A DNA stretch of 64,000 nt from Boudabousia tangfeifanii (GTDB lineage: Bacteria > Actinomycetota > Actinomycetes > Actinomycetales > Actinomycetaceae). The DNA is taken from NCBI RefSeq assembly GCF_001856685.1, contig NZ_CP017812.1:806001-870000 (forward strand), read 5' to 3'. Both the position numbers and the translations under genes were made by a program. Each line of letters begins with the position of its first letter. Position 1 is the first letter of the stretch. Shown here piece after piece: positions 48,633 to 58,014 of this stretch. Under the pieces are notes generated by a model, which had not been told where the DNA came from, made no database searches, and saw nothing but the letters and a program-made list of their open reading frames with translations.

Positions 48633-49606
48633 CAGCGTGGAGTGGGGACGTTGTTAAGAATTGAGGTCAAGACGTGATTAGCATCCATCCCTTCTAGCTC
48701 GACATCAGCTGATAGTCGTAGGCGGTGTCTCATCGTGGGGAGCACTAAGGTCTTGACATCGTCAGGGATGACAAAGTTTCTTCCTTGCAGCCAAGCCCAA
48801 GCCTTGGCTGCAGCAAGTAGGTTTGTCGCGCCACGAGGAGAGACCCCAAGTTCAACTGCAGGATTATTTCGGGTTGCTCGCACTAGTGCCACAATGTAAT
48901 GGAGAACTTCTGTTGAGACTTCTACCTGCTGTACAAACTGCTGAGCAGCTCGTAATTGCTCTGCGGTGAGTACTGCTTCTAGGCCGGCAGTTTCAAGTTT
49001 ACGAGGATTAAAACCGTTGGCATGATTTTCTAGAATTTGAACTTCTTCTTCCATAGATAGCATTGGCATTTCTAGGTGGAAGAGGAAACGATCGAGTGCC
49101 GCTTCTGGCAAAGCATAGGTACCGGCGAACTCGATTGGGTTTTCTGTTGCTAGCACCATGAAGGGGGCTGGCAATGGATAGGATTTACCATCAATCGATA
49201 CTTGCTTTTCTTCCATTGTCTCGAGCAAGGCAGACTGGGTTTTTGGGGGAGTACGGTTGATTTCGTCTGCGAGCAGCAAATTTGTGAATACTGGACCGGG
49301 GCGGAAATCGAAGTTTGAAGTTTGATTGTCATAAATTAGAGAGCCAGTAATATCACCGGGCATGAGATCTGGGGTAAATTGAACTCGTTTATTATCAAGC
49401 GATAAACATTTTGAGATGGTTCTTACCAGCAAGGTTTTACCCGTCCCCGGAACGCCTTCGAGTAGCACGTGGCCGCCCGCTAGTAAGGCAATAATAATGC
49501 CTGTGATAGCCCCTTCCTGGCCGATAATTACCTTATTGATTTCTGCTTTGAGACGAGCAAAATCCGCTTTCAACTCAGTTTCGTCGAAATTAGTTGGCGT
49601 TTCCAT
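48632..49606 (-). CDS. MoxR-family AAA ATPase
   Basis: This 324-residue ATPase has Walker A LEGVPGTGKTLLVRT near 50-65, the FTPDLMPGDITG stretch, Walker B LLADEINRTPPKTQSALLEAM-like region and sensor ATENPIE. It is a cytoplasmic chaperone-like ATPase. I use ATG 49606 because AAGAGA lies before it; TTG 49612 is in frame. The start overlaps the DUF4350 gene by 17 bases. The order DUF4129-DUF4350-MoxR-DUF58 is the usual actinobacterial cluster. Confidence 0.93.
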   Translation of the reverse strand: METPTNFDETELKADFARLKAEINKVIIGQEGAITGIIIALLAGGHVLLEGVPGTGKTLLVRTISKCLSLDNKRVQFTPDLMPGDITGSLIYDNQTSNFDFRPGPVFTNLLLADEINRTPPKTQSALLETMEEKQVSIDGKSYPLPAPFMVLATENPIEFAGTYALPEAALDRFLFHLEMPMLSMEEEVQILENHANGFNPRKLETAGLEAVLTAEQLRAAQQFVQQVEVSTEVLHYIVALVRATRNNPAVELGVSPRGATNLLAAAKAWAWLQGRNFVIPDDVKTLVLPTMRHRLRLSADVELEGMDANHVLTSILNNVPTPR

Positions 49607-50732
49607 ATGCAATCTCTTTCTTCAGGTTAGCTAGGTCTTTTTGAAGTTTATTAAGTTCTTGGTCGTTGTTAACTTCACGCTCGTAAAGTAGTTTGGTTAG
49701 CTCTATCTGGGACTGACCAGTTAGGTCGCTAACGGCCTTTGCAACGGTTATTTTGTCTGCCGATCGTGGCAAGCCGATTTGCTTTGTGATTTGCTGGAGA
49801 TACCATGCTCGGAATATTTGGGCGGAATGCTCATAGACTTTGTTTTTGCGGTATAGTCTGGCTCGCCCTCGGATAGTTTCTGTCGCCGGAACAATGGTAG
49901 GCAAGTTCTCGCTCATCAGTGGAGTAAACCTACGTCCTAAGACGAAGACAGTAACTAAGAATGCTAAGAATAGAAGCCAATATATTCCTGGTAGGAGTTT
50001 TGACTCAATCGTCTCGCCCTCGGTAAGTAAATCATTGGGATTACCTAAATACCAGATTACTTGCTCATATTGTCCCCAAGTTTGGTAGATCAAGCTGGCC
50101 TGACCACCATCTAAAATGTTCGAGTTCAGGAGCGAAGTTAAGCCACTAAAGTAGAAACGATTAGCTTTTCCATGGAGACTTTTTGTGCTGAGCCATGCGG
50201 CAGTATTCGGATTGTGATCATTTGGGTAGCAACCAAGCTCAGACTCTTTGGTTAGAAAATAATAGTCCGGAGTCTGAATATTGCCAGCTTTGGCAATGGA
50301 TTGTGAACACCTCGGGGCGATTGATTTTGGTACTGGACGGAATTTATCGTGGTAAGAAGGAAAGTAGACTGCTCGGTTTTCGATTCGTTTACTCCACCCA
50401 CTCACCGGAAGGTACATTAGGTCAATCTCAGAGTTTTTGAGCGTGTCGAGACTTGCTGCAGGTAACCATTCCGGGCGCACTACGACGAGCAGAGAATTAG
50501 GCTTTTTAGCAAGGGCATATGCCAGATTTAGGCTATCTGCTCGCTTTACTTGCAACCCATGGGAATTAGCTGCATTAATCAGCGCCGCGGTACCATTTTT
50601 GTGATAATTCCAGCCGGAAAAGTCGCTTTCCTCCGTTCGGTTATTAGACCGCATGAAGATGGTAAAAAGAACCGCGATTAGGACAAAAACGAGGAGAGCA
50701 ATAAGCATTGTCCGAGATTTTTTAGCTTTCAA
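49590..50732 (-). CDS. DUF4350 membrane protein
   Basis: The 380-residue protein has membrane segments near 9-26 and 248-266 with an extracellular domain between them. This domain begins with SGWNYHKNGTAALINAANSHG, as in DUF4350 proteins, which are built like a glutamine-amidotransferase fold. A helical cytoplasmic tail of about 110 residues closes it. It is translated from the middle of the MoxR operon with overlaps on both ends. It probably forms part of a MoxR-dependent envelope complex; the activity is not known. Confidence 0.83.
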   Translation of the reverse strand: MKAKKSRTMLIALLVFVLIAVLFTIFMRSNNRTEESDFSGWNYHKNGTAALINAANSHGLQVKRADSLNLAYALAKKPNSLLVVVRPEWLPAASLDTLKNSEIDLMYLPVSGWSKRIENRAVYFPSYHDKFRPVPKSIAPRCSQSIAKAGNIQTPDYYFLTKESELGCYPNDHNPNTAAWLSTKSLHGKANRFYFSGLTSLLNSNILDGGQASLIYQTWGQYEQVIWYLGNPNDLLTEGETIESKLLPGIYWLLFLAFLVTVFVLGRRFTPLMSENLPTIVPATETIRGRARLYRKNKVYEHSAQIFRAWYLQQITKQIGLPRSADKITVAKAVSDLTGQSQIELTKLLYEREVNNDQELNKLQKDLANLKKEIAYGNAN

Positions 50733-51375
50733 TGCCTACCTCCTCTAATTGCTCTGCTTTGGCGGAGGAAGTCTCTTCAAAAGATGACAAATAGGGGATG
50801 AGTTTAGAAATCTGTTTCCAATCAGATTCAGTTGGAAGATAGTGACCGTAAAAAATCCGGTTGAAAAGATCTGCCGATTTTAAGGCTTCACCGGATAGGG
50901 CGGGTGGAAGATCTGCCTCCAGAGCTTGACCTGCTTCAAGGGCAGTTAAGCCAGGACTGAGCGTAAGCGTTTCACGCTTATGGGCCATCGACACGAAGAT
51001 CCTAAACTGAGTGAGAATAGCTTGTTCCCAGTCTTGTGCCGAAAGTGCGTTTGCTAAGGTTTCTTGTAATCGAGGGAGGTCGTCATCTAAGAAATCAAGC
51101 GCCTTTTTCTCTCTTTGAATACGAATGATTTCTTTGATAACAAAGAAGGCCAGAACTCCTGCTACCAGCACGGCAAGTCCGATTAGTAACCAGTTGTAGG
51201 TTAGGAGTGCTTCGGTTCCTGGCGAGATATTGAACCAGCTAAGAATCCAATCGATAGCCTTAGCAAGAGCTTTTTCTACTGGATTTTCCCATTCCTGATA
51301 GGCAGGCCTAGCTAGCTCCTCTCGCAGCCATTCGACTGCAGTGGAGCCATCAGGATCAACCGTTATTGTTCTCAA
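50722..51375 (-). CDS. DUF4129 membrane protein
   Basis: The 217-residue protein has one clear membrane segment near 62-87 and a cytoplasmic C-terminal DUF4129 domain with the LTLSPGLTALEAGQAL and ADLFNRIFYGHYLP blocks near 140-195. It overlaps the genes on both sides (four and 11 bases). This layout suggests coupled production of stoichiometric subunits with DUF4350 and MoxR. Its function is unknown. Confidence 0.82.
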   Translation of the reverse strand: MRTITVDPDGSTAVEWLREELARPAYQEWENPVEKALAKAIDWILSWFNISPGTEALLTYNWLLIGLAVLVAGVLAFFVIKEIIRIQREKKALDFLDDDLPRLQETLANALSAQDWEQAILTQFRIFVSMAHKRETLTLSPGLTALEAGQALEADLPPALSGEALKSADLFNRIFYGHYLPTESDWKQISKLIPYLSSFEETSSAKAEQLEEVGIES

Positions 51376-52595
51376 CTGATATCAATCAAAGTTTGTGCGA
51401 AAGCTTCCTTACGGATTCTCAGGTCGTGATAAATCAGCGTGTAGAAAGCAGCCATTACTGGGATTGTCAGGGCGGAAGAAATCGTGCCGATAAGCTGACT
51501 AAAGTTGAAGGTCAGCTGTGGATCTGAAGCCAGTCCTAACATCAACGGTAAGGTGAGGATTTGAGAAAGTACTCCGACAATGATGCCGATAATCAGTGAG
51601 AATACAAAGGTGTAGCCAAAGATTGGGAAGAAGCGTCCCTTAGTGAGCTGCCAAGAGCGCTTCATTGCTTCCACCGGCCCTGATTTCTCCAGAACGATAA
51701 CGACAGAACCGACTGATAGGCGGATGGTGACAAAAATCAGTGGAATGATTGCTAGAAGGAATAGCAAGAGGACGCCAAAAACCATCGAGATGGCAGCGCC
51801 AGATCCAAAAGAAGAAGGATCTGAATCGCTTGCCGTGTAAATGATGTATCCAACAAGGCCAACAAGTAAGCCTATGGGGATGATCATTACTAAGATTTCG
51901 ACCACTAGTTGCAGCAGAGTGTAGAGAATTAGTGCTGGGATCCGTCCCTTAGTTTCTTCCCAAGATTTTTGCCAAGTAGGTTTCTTGCCAATGATTGCTC
52001 GGGCGACGGTGTACGACGAGAGTCCAGACAGAATAATGATGGCAAGTTGTTGGGTGATGCCAGAGAACAATGTAGTGCCAGCAAGTTTAACGATAATTGA
52101 GGCGATTGAGTTACCAATGGTTTCTGCGTCATTACTTTCGAAAAAGTTATCTGGGTTCTGCATAATCAGCCCAAGATCGTTCCCGAAAGGAAGTAACCAG
52201 AATACAAGTACATTTAGTAAGGCGATAAATGTCATTACGATTAGGGATACACCGAAGAGGATTCCTGGATTTGCCCTAAGTGCAGCGAACACTGATTCAA
52301 TAATATCGCCCAAAGTCAATGGTCTAATGGGCATGATACCTGGTTTAAAATTTCGTCCACCAGAGTGCCCATAGTAATTGGTGGTTGTTTGATAATTCGC
52401 AAAGGGGTCGTTAGGGGCAGCGCCTTGGTAACCTTGGTTTGGATTTTCCGCGTAATTTTGTGATGACTGGTTGCCATCATTGGTATTATTAGCTTCATAA
52501 TTGGGGTAATCATTGTAGCTGGAGGAAGACTCAGATTTTGGTTGCTGGGGGTAGGGATCCCACGACCATTGTGAGTCGTTTTCTGTTGCAGGCAT
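51372..52595 (-). CDS. Polytopic membrane protein with glycerophosphodiesterase-like membrane domain
   Basis: The 407-residue protein starts with about 85 residues rich in Asn, Gln, Ser and Tyr, then IMPIRPLTLGDIIESVFAALRANP, a common opening of this family. Six membrane segments follow between about 110 and 395. The KSGPVEAMKRSWQLTKGRFFPIF stretch near 295-317 is typical of the membrane domain related to that of glycerophosphodiester phosphodiesterases. No catalytic phosphodiesterase domain is present. It is the first gene of the operon, with AAGGAG before the ATG. Confidence 0.8.
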   Translation of the reverse strand: MPATENDSQWSWDPYPQQPKSESSSSYNDYPNYEANNTNDGNQSSQNYAENPNQGYQGAAPNDPFANYQTTTNYYGHSGGRNFKPGIMPIRPLTLGDIIESVFAALRANPGILFGVSLIVMTFIALLNVLVFWLLPFGNDLGLIMQNPDNFFESNDAETIGNSIASIIVKLAGTTLFSGITQQLAIIILSGLSSYTVARAIIGKKPTWQKSWEETKGRIPALILYTLLQLVVEILVMIIPIGLLVGLVGYIIYTASDSDPSSFGSGAAISMVFGVLLLFLLAIIPLIFVTIRLSVGSVVIVLEKSGPVEAMKRSWQLTKGRFFPIFGYTFVFSLIIGIIVGVLSQILTLPLMLGLASDPQLTFNFSQLIGTISSALTIPVMAAFYTLIYHDLRIRKEAFAQTLIDIS

Positions 52596-52751
52596 AACTA
52601 CTCCTTAAGGTAGAAAATCTTTGTTAGTAAGGATTTTCAAAAAATATTTGTAACTATTATGCCAAATTTAGTTCTTTCTTGGCTGGCTGGCTAAAAAGCT
52701 ACGCTGATTTCTTAAAGATAGGCCGATAAGGCGAGTTTTTCCTGCCACCTT

Positions 52752-52757
52752 TATAGT
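52752..52757 (+). promoter_or_regulatory. Possible mtrA -10 box
   Basis: TATAGT lies 19 bases before the mtrA ATG. No convincing -35 is present. A second AT box, TATAAC at 52768-52773, is too close to the ATG for ordinary initiation. The rest of the divergent region holds a threefold GGCT run but no clear operator. Confidence 0.35.
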
Positions 52758-52776
52758 TTTGTGCGAATATAACACT

Positions 52777-53463
52777 ATGAATGCGAAAGTTTTGGTGGTT
52801 GATGACGATGTCGCTTTGGCGGAAATGATCGGCATCATTCTGGAGTCGGAAGGATTCGCGGCGGCTTTTTGTGCTGATGGAGCTAAAGCTGTAGATGCCT
52901 TTCATCGGGTTAAGCCAGATCTGATTTTGCTGGATGTGATGTTACCAGGTCTTGATGGCATTCAGATCTGCAGTCGAATTCGTTCTGAATCTGACGTGCC
53001 AATCGTCATGCTGACTGCAAAATCTGATACTACTGATGTGGTCGCTGGTCTTGAAGCTGGGGCAGATGACTATGTGCAAAAGCCTTTTAAAGCAAAAGAA
53101 CTCGTAGCTCGGTTAAGAGCGAGGTTGCGCCGGACAGACGAGGGACAAACCGACAAACTAAAGATCGGTGATTTGGTGATTGACGTTGCCGGTCATCAGG
53201 TTAAGCGTGGCGATGAAGTGCTTTCTTTGACGCCGTTGGAGTTTGATCTTCTCTCCACTTTGGCGCGGGAACCATGGAAGGTTTTTTCTCGTAATGAGTT
53301 GTTGGAGAAAGTCTGGGGATATCGACACGCTGCTGATACCCGTTTGGTGAATGTTCACGTCCAGCGGTTGCGTTCAAAAGTTGAATTAGACCCAGAAAAT
53401 CCCGCAATAATTATGACTGTACGCGGTATCGGCTATCGCTCTGGGGCACCTGTCGAGTCCTAA
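52777..53463 (+). CDS. mtrA: Essential response regulator MtrA
   Basis: The 228-residue OmpR-type regulator has acidic residues at 9-11, phospho-acceptor D53 in LLDVMLPG, T80 in MLTAK and K102 in VQKPF. The winged helix includes LTPLEFDLL and TVRGIGYR. The genes mtrB and lpqB follow directly, which identifies it. MtrA controls cell-wall hydrolases and division in actinobacteria. ATG 52777 is chosen because the family begins at this point; TTG 52759 is also in frame but has no ribosome site. Confidence 0.95.
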   Translation: MNAKVLVVDDDVALAEMIGIILESEGFAAAFCADGAKAVDAFHRVKPDLILLDVMLPGLDGIQICSRIRSESDVPIVMLTAKSDTTDVVAGLEAGADDYVQKPFKAKELVARLRARLRRTDEGQTDKLKIGDLVIDVAGHQVKRGDEVLSLTPLEFDLLSTLAREPWKVFSRNELLEKVWGYRHAADTRLVNVHVQRLRSKVELDPENPAIIMTVRGIGYRSGAPVES

Positions 53464-53473
53464 GGTCAGATAG

Positions 53474-55312
53474 TTGCCAGTAAACGAACCTCCCGCAACA
53501 ACTGGGCAGCTTCGAGTCTTAAAGAGTTTAAAACGAAGCGACGAAGCTCAAAAGAACCGTAATACGACTCTGCTTGCCAAGCACCGGAAAACTTTGCCTC
53601 GACTCAATAAGTTAGTTGAGCGCATAGTTCATTGGTGGCCGATCGAAAAAATAAATTCATCCCTAGCCTTACGCACTGCAGTTTCATTGACGGTATTAGG
53701 CTTTGTGATGGTAACAATCCTTTTTTGGTTTATCTCTAGCCATTTAAGCGCTGATGTGTTTTCAGAACGTGTTAGTCAAGTTGAAGCTGATGCGACCGTG
53801 CGTTTTAACGCCGCTCAGCAGGCATTTAACGAGGGCGCTGCGAACACTATTGACCAAGCGCAACAGCTAGCGAATACCGTGGTTCGTGAAACTCGCACAA
53901 ATGCCTTGGGAGCTCGAGCTGTTGCAGTATTTCTGTTGCGGAATCAACAGGCAGTAGCGGGACCCGAAATTAATGATATTTCCTTAGTTAGTAATGCTAA
54001 AGAAGTTGTCATTTCGCCCCAATTACAAGCAGCTGTATCGCAAGGGGGCGAAGAGCATCAGTATTGGCAGTCGCAAGAGATTGTTAATGATGATGATGTT
54101 CCGGTAGCTGCACTCGCCATCGGGAAACAAGTTAACCTACCCGTGGCGCATAACTATGCCATGTACATCGTCTATAGTTTGGAAGCGGAAGAACGCACTG
54201 TCTCTACTATGTTGCGTACGGTGGTAGCCGGTTCAATCAGCTTATTGCTGCTATTAGGAATGCTGATTTGGTTAGTAACATACCGAGTACTTGGACCAGT
54301 CCAAGGCACTGCACAGGCGGCGAGAAGACTATCGAATGGTGACTTCGACGTTCGGGTGAATGTCAGAGGACATGATGAGCTTGCGGTATTGGCTCGTTCT
54401 TTTAATAACATGGCAGAGTCACTCCAAACTACTATCCAAGAATATGATGAACTATCGAAGCTTCAGCAACGTTTCGTTTCAGATGTCTCACATGAACTTA
54501 GAACTCCGCTAACCACCATAAAAATGGCCGGCGAAATGATTTATGATGCGAGGGATGACTTTGATCCGCTTGCTAAACGCAGCGCCGAGCTATTACATGA
54601 CCAGGTCGAACGATTCGATACCATGTTGGCCGACCTACTTGAAATCAGTCGTTATGATGCCCAAGCGGCACGCCCCGACTTTGAATTCACTGATTTAACG
54701 GCTTTAACTGAAACTGTGATGTCAGATGCCGAGACACTGGCGTTAAAACAAGGCGTGGTTATGCGTTTGCACGCGCCACAATATCCAGTGCGTGCTGAAA
54801 TTGATGAGAAGCGAATCGAACGTGTGATTCGAAATATGGTGGTCAATGCGATTGAGCATGCAGAGAGTAAGCCAGTTGAAATAACCATCGCAGAAGATAA
54901 TGACGCGATTTCCATTAGAGTACGCGATTACGGGATTGGGATGACCGAGGAAGTCAGTGCCCATGTATTTGATCGTTTCTATCGTGCCGATCCAGCGCGC
55001 GCACGAACCACCGGAGGCACTGGTTTGGGTCTCGCTATCGCAACCGAAGATGTCAACCTACATGACGGTAAATTAGAGGCCAAGGGAGAGCCGGGTAAAG
55101 GGTCTGCCTTCATGATGACTCTGCCGCGTCGTCATGGCGGCACTTTTAAGCAACCAGCTTTGCAATTATGGGAGGATGGCAATCTTCTGCCGAAGAAATC
55201 TTCTAAGGGACGTCCCGCTGCCTTGCCTAAACAGTTCACGGCCATAGATAACCCTTCGTCTAAATTGCCTTCACCGCCCTCGGCAAGCAAAACAAATGGG
55301 GTGTTGAAATGA
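53474..55312 (+). CDS. mtrB: Sensor histidine kinase MtrB
   Basis: This 612-residue kinase has a long basic cytoplasmic start, membrane segments near 68-90 and 249-269, an extracellular sensor of about 160 residues and a HAMP domain near 270-322. H340 in DVSHELRTPL is the phospho-acceptor. The ATPase domain has NMVVNAIEHAE, RDYGIGMTEE and GTGLGLAIA. The last 90 residues are disordered and Lys/Pro/Ser-rich. The start is TTG at 53474 with AAGG eight bases upstream. It phosphorylates MtrA. Confidence 0.94.
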   Translation: MPVNEPPATTGQLRVLKSLKRSDEAQKNRNTTLLAKHRKTLPRLNKLVERIVHWWPIEKINSSLALRTAVSLTVLGFVMVTILFWFISSHLSADVFSERVSQVEADATVRFNAAQQAFNEGAANTIDQAQQLANTVVRETRTNALGARAVAVFLLRNQQAVAGPEINDISLVSNAKEVVISPQLQAAVSQGGEEHQYWQSQEIVNDDDVPVAALAIGKQVNLPVAHNYAMYIVYSLEAEERTVSTMLRTVVAGSISLLLLLGMLIWLVTYRVLGPVQGTAQAARRLSNGDFDVRVNVRGHDELAVLARSFNNMAESLQTTIQEYDELSKLQQRFVSDVSHELRTPLTTIKMAGEMIYDARDDFDPLAKRSAELLHDQVERFDTMLADLLEISRYDAQAARPDFEFTDLTALTETVMSDAETLALKQGVVMRLHAPQYPVRAEIDEKRIERVIRNMVVNAIEHAESKPVEITIAEDNDAISIRVRDYGIGMTEEVSAHVFDRFYRADPARARTTGGTGLGLAIATEDVNLHDGKLEAKGEPGKGSAFMMTLPRRHGGTFKQPALQLWEDGNLLPKKSSKGRPAALPKQFTAIDNPSSKLPSPPSASKTNGVLK

Positions 55313-56994
55313 AGACTAACGCATATTCAAGCTACCATTTTTCGACCAAACTTTTGAGCATATTCGTAGTTTTTGCTGTGGCAATACTCGGCGGCTGTGC
55401 CAGTTTGCCGCACCAAGGAGAAGTTAAAGTCTCTAGAGTGATTGTGCCTAACGAAGGTTTTTCGACGCAGAAAGCACCTAAGCCTTTAGCTTCGGCAACT
55501 AAGAATGAAATTTTAAGTGGTTTTCTAGCTGCCTGTCGTGCTGGTGCCATCAATAATGATTTCGAGGCAGCCGGCCAATATCTTTTAGAAAAAACTGCGA
55601 AGGCATGGAATCCGCAGAAAGTCGTTCACCTTTATCCCAATGATGTTGTTCCACAAGTGAAGTCGAGTAGCGATAATCAGTTGGTACTTGAGCTTTCTTC
55701 GTCTGGCACGGTTGATGACCGAGGAGAATTGCAAAGTAGTCCGAATCTACAATTAGCGGCCACTTTTACTTTTGCTCAAAATAACGAAGGGGAGTGGCGG
55801 ATCGCTTCACTGCCAGATGGGATTACGATTTCCGAGGGTGCTTTTCATGATGCCTATGTTTTAAGAAATCTGTATTTCTTAAGCCCTGACAAGCAGGAAC
55901 TCGTGCCTGACCCAAGGTGGGTGCCGCGTTTCAGAATCGTCACATATCTGACGTCTTATCTCTTGGAAGGACCGAGTAAGACTCTAGACGGCGCGGTAAC
56001 AACGGCGATCCCAGCGGGCGCTTCACTTTTATCCCGAAATGTCCCAGTAGAAAATGGGGTAGCGCAGGTTCGTCTTGAGGCTGCCGATCCGGTCACTTCG
56101 TCTCGTGGTCAGAGCCTACTTTCGTGGCAGATTCAAAGTACCCTACAGCAAGTTCCTTCGGTGACGGGGGTAGAACTAACTCTCAATGAGCAGACAATCA
56201 ATGCTCAGCCTCCAAGAGGCCTGACGTATAACGCTCCAGTAGGAGTTGTGGTTAAAGGCAACCAAGTTGTGCGAGTTGATGGTCAAAAAGTCTACTTATC
56301 TGCAGATAAAACTGCAGGTATCAACCTTCGCCACCCAGCGCGTGGTCCACTTCCAAATTCTCCGATGGTTGTGCTGGACGCAAACCGGAGAATCTTGTCG
56401 ATAGATTTGCAAAATGGAAATTTACAGGAGTTAGTTGCTAGCAATAATATTGCTCCTCCTGTAGTTGATCGATGGGGATGGATTTGGTATTCAACCCCAG
56501 ACTTGACTAATTCTCTTAAAGTAGTCAATACGGGCCAGGAACGTTATGAAGTCACCAAAACTTATGCATCGGGTAATCTGACTCGTTTCGCTATTAGTCG
56601 TGATGGTGCTCGTATGTGGGCAATGAGGGCTGGTGACAAACCTTCACTTGACCTGCTTAGGATTGTGCGAAACGAAGAAGGGGTACCAAAATCACTTGAG
56701 CTTATTTCGCAAATGGCACTCGATCCGGGGAGCTTGGCGTTTCCAGCTTGGCAAACTAGTACTTCTGCAGTCGTGCTAGTTACCTCTCCGGGACGGGCGC
56801 AGAGCCGTTTAGTCTCCTTGAAATTGGGGGAGCGTCCAACGGAAGTCGCGAATGCTCCTTTGGGAACGGACTTTGCCGCTGGTTTCGGTACTGAGGAGAT
56901 GCTTTTGCAGACTCCATCTTCGGAAGTGTTTTCTCGCGATGGTAGAAGATGGTCGATCAAATTTAGGAAGGCACTCGATCCGACTTTCTTCTAA
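55309..56994 (+). CDS. lpqB: Lipoprotein LpqB
   Basis: The 561-residue protein has a lipoprotein signal peptide ending in LGGC with C30 as the lipidated residue. A GerMN-like region lies near 190-310 (YLLEGPSKTL and the ASLLSRNVPV segment), and a beta-propeller-like C-terminal half follows. LpqB is known to bind MtrB outside the membrane and to tune MtrA signalling. It overlaps mtrB by four bases. The position and architecture leave little doubt. Confidence 0.93.
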   Translation: MKTNAYSSYHFSTKLLSIFVVFAVAILGGCASLPHQGEVKVSRVIVPNEGFSTQKAPKPLASATKNEILSGFLAACRAGAINNDFEAAGQYLLEKTAKAWNPQKVVHLYPNDVVPQVKSSSDNQLVLELSSSGTVDDRGELQSSPNLQLAATFTFAQNNEGEWRIASLPDGITISEGAFHDAYVLRNLYFLSPDKQELVPDPRWVPRFRIVTYLTSYLLEGPSKTLDGAVTTAIPAGASLLSRNVPVENGVAQVRLEAADPVTSSRGQSLLSWQIQSTLQQVPSVTGVELTLNEQTINAQPPRGLTYNAPVGVVVKGNQVVRVDGQKVYLSADKTAGINLRHPARGPLPNSPMVVLDANRRILSIDLQNGNLQELVASNNIAPPVVDRWGWIWYSTPDLTNSLKVVNTGQERYEVTKTYASGNLTRFAISRDGARMWAMRAGDKPSLDLLRIVRNEEGVPKSLELISQMALDPGSLAFPAWQTSTSAVVLVTSPGRAQSRLVSLKLGERPTEVANAPLGTDFAAGFGTEEMLLQTPSSEVFSRDGRRWSIKFRKALDPTFF

Positions 56995-57114
56995 GAAACT
57001 GGAGCGATATAAAGCGACAGTTGTTGAAGACTTAAAATCTAAGTACTAGGCACTTTATCCACAACATTTTGAAGAGCTTCCGTATCTTTGATTTCTGATA
57101 CGGATGATAAATGC

Positions 57115-57855
57115 ATGACGGTTGCAGGGATTCTAAAGTATTTAAGTTTTCAACTTTGGCTCACGGGCAAAAGCGTTATTGATCTGGTGGCGCCTACAGA
57201 ATGTGTTGGTTGTGGTCGTCTGGGAACAAAATTATGCCAAGAATGTCTAGGCGAAGTAATCGGTGGAATTAATTTACAATCTGGGCTAGCCGGCACGATT
57301 GACACCATTCCCTTAATTTATGCTGGGAGCTACGAAGGTGTAATTAGACGGACTATGGTGGCGGCAAAACATGCCGATGATTTTCCTAGCGATCGTTATT
57401 TAAGCGTCCTGACTAGAGCCCTGGCGGAAAGAATCTGGGAAGAAATCGATCTTCCGAAATCGCTCTTAATTGTGCCAGCACCTTCTTCAAAGAAACGGAT
57501 CGAATCTGGGCGCTATGTAGCTGGGCAAATTGCAATTGGAGTGGGCAAGGAACTGATGGAAATCGCTGGGGTTTATAGAAGAAACCTAGTTATCCAAGTG
57601 GTAGAGGCGCTTGGTTTTGTGTCCGATGGAGGAACGCAAGCAGAGCTCAGTGGAATCGAACGACGAACCAATAGAGAAAGCCAGATCCAAGCAAGAACAT
57701 TTTTCTCAAATGAAACTCAGATTATTCTGGTTGATGATGTCACGGCTACTGGAGCTACCTTGAAGGCTTGTGTAAAGGCGTTAGAGACTAAAGGCGCCAA
57801 GGTTATCGGTATTTTGGTCGGCGCGATCAGCCCGATGAGTATTTCACAAACCTGA
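57115..57855 (+). CDS. comF: ComF-family phosphoribosyltransferase-like protein
   Basis: The 246-residue protein has an N-terminal four-Cys zinc motif (CVGCGRLGTKLCQEC near 30-45) and a C-terminal phosphoribosyltransferase fold with the PRPP loop ILVDDVTATGATL near 206-218. ComF proteins take part in DNA uptake in naturally competent bacteria; in actinobacteria the role is unclear. The start is uncertain: ATG 57115 is used, while TTG 57088 is in frame; neither has a strong ribosome site. It is located between lpqB and hpf, as in mycobacteria. Confidence 0.85.
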   Translation: MTVAGILKYLSFQLWLTGKSVIDLVAPTECVGCGRLGTKLCQECLGEVIGGINLQSGLAGTIDTIPLIYAGSYEGVIRRTMVAAKHADDFPSDRYLSVLTRALAERIWEEIDLPKSLLIVPAPSSKKRIESGRYVAGQIAIGVGKELMEIAGVYRRNLVIQVVEALGFVSDGGTQAELSGIERRTNRESQIQARTFFSNETQIILVDDVTATGATLKACVKALETKGAKVIGILVGAISPMSISQT

Positions 57856-57882
57856 GCCTAGAGCGAAACGCCACATTTTGTG

Positions 57883-57911
57883 TTGTAAGTCCATTACTTA
57901 ATAGGTATGAT
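57883..57911 (+). promoter_or_regulatory. hpf promoter
   Basis: TTGTAA (57883-57888) and TATGAT (57906-57911) are separated by the ideal 17 bases. The leader of about 97 bases before the ATG contains an A/T-rich stretch and a very strong ribosome site. Confidence 0.7.
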
Positions 57912-58014
57912 GGTTAACACAAAATAAAAGCGGGAAAGGGGTGATGAACTTATTTCCAAACAGCGTTACTGCTGTGTTTTTATTTCTTAAGATGACTTCC
58001 CAAGGAGGGGAAAA

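Noticed and set aside
51985..52374. Plus-strand open frame of 129 codons antisense to the polytopic membrane protein
   Set aside because: Its composition (many Met, Ile, Ser) reflects the complement of a hydrophobic gene, and no ribosome site or domain is seen.
52679..52694. Threefold GGCT repeat upstream of mtrA, considered as a variable tandem repeat
   Set aside because: Three copies of four bases are too few for a slippage locus, and the position is not within a coding frame.
56562..56960. Minus-strand open frame of 132 codons within lpqB
   Set aside because: It is opposite a clearly coding stretch and shows no recognisable motif.
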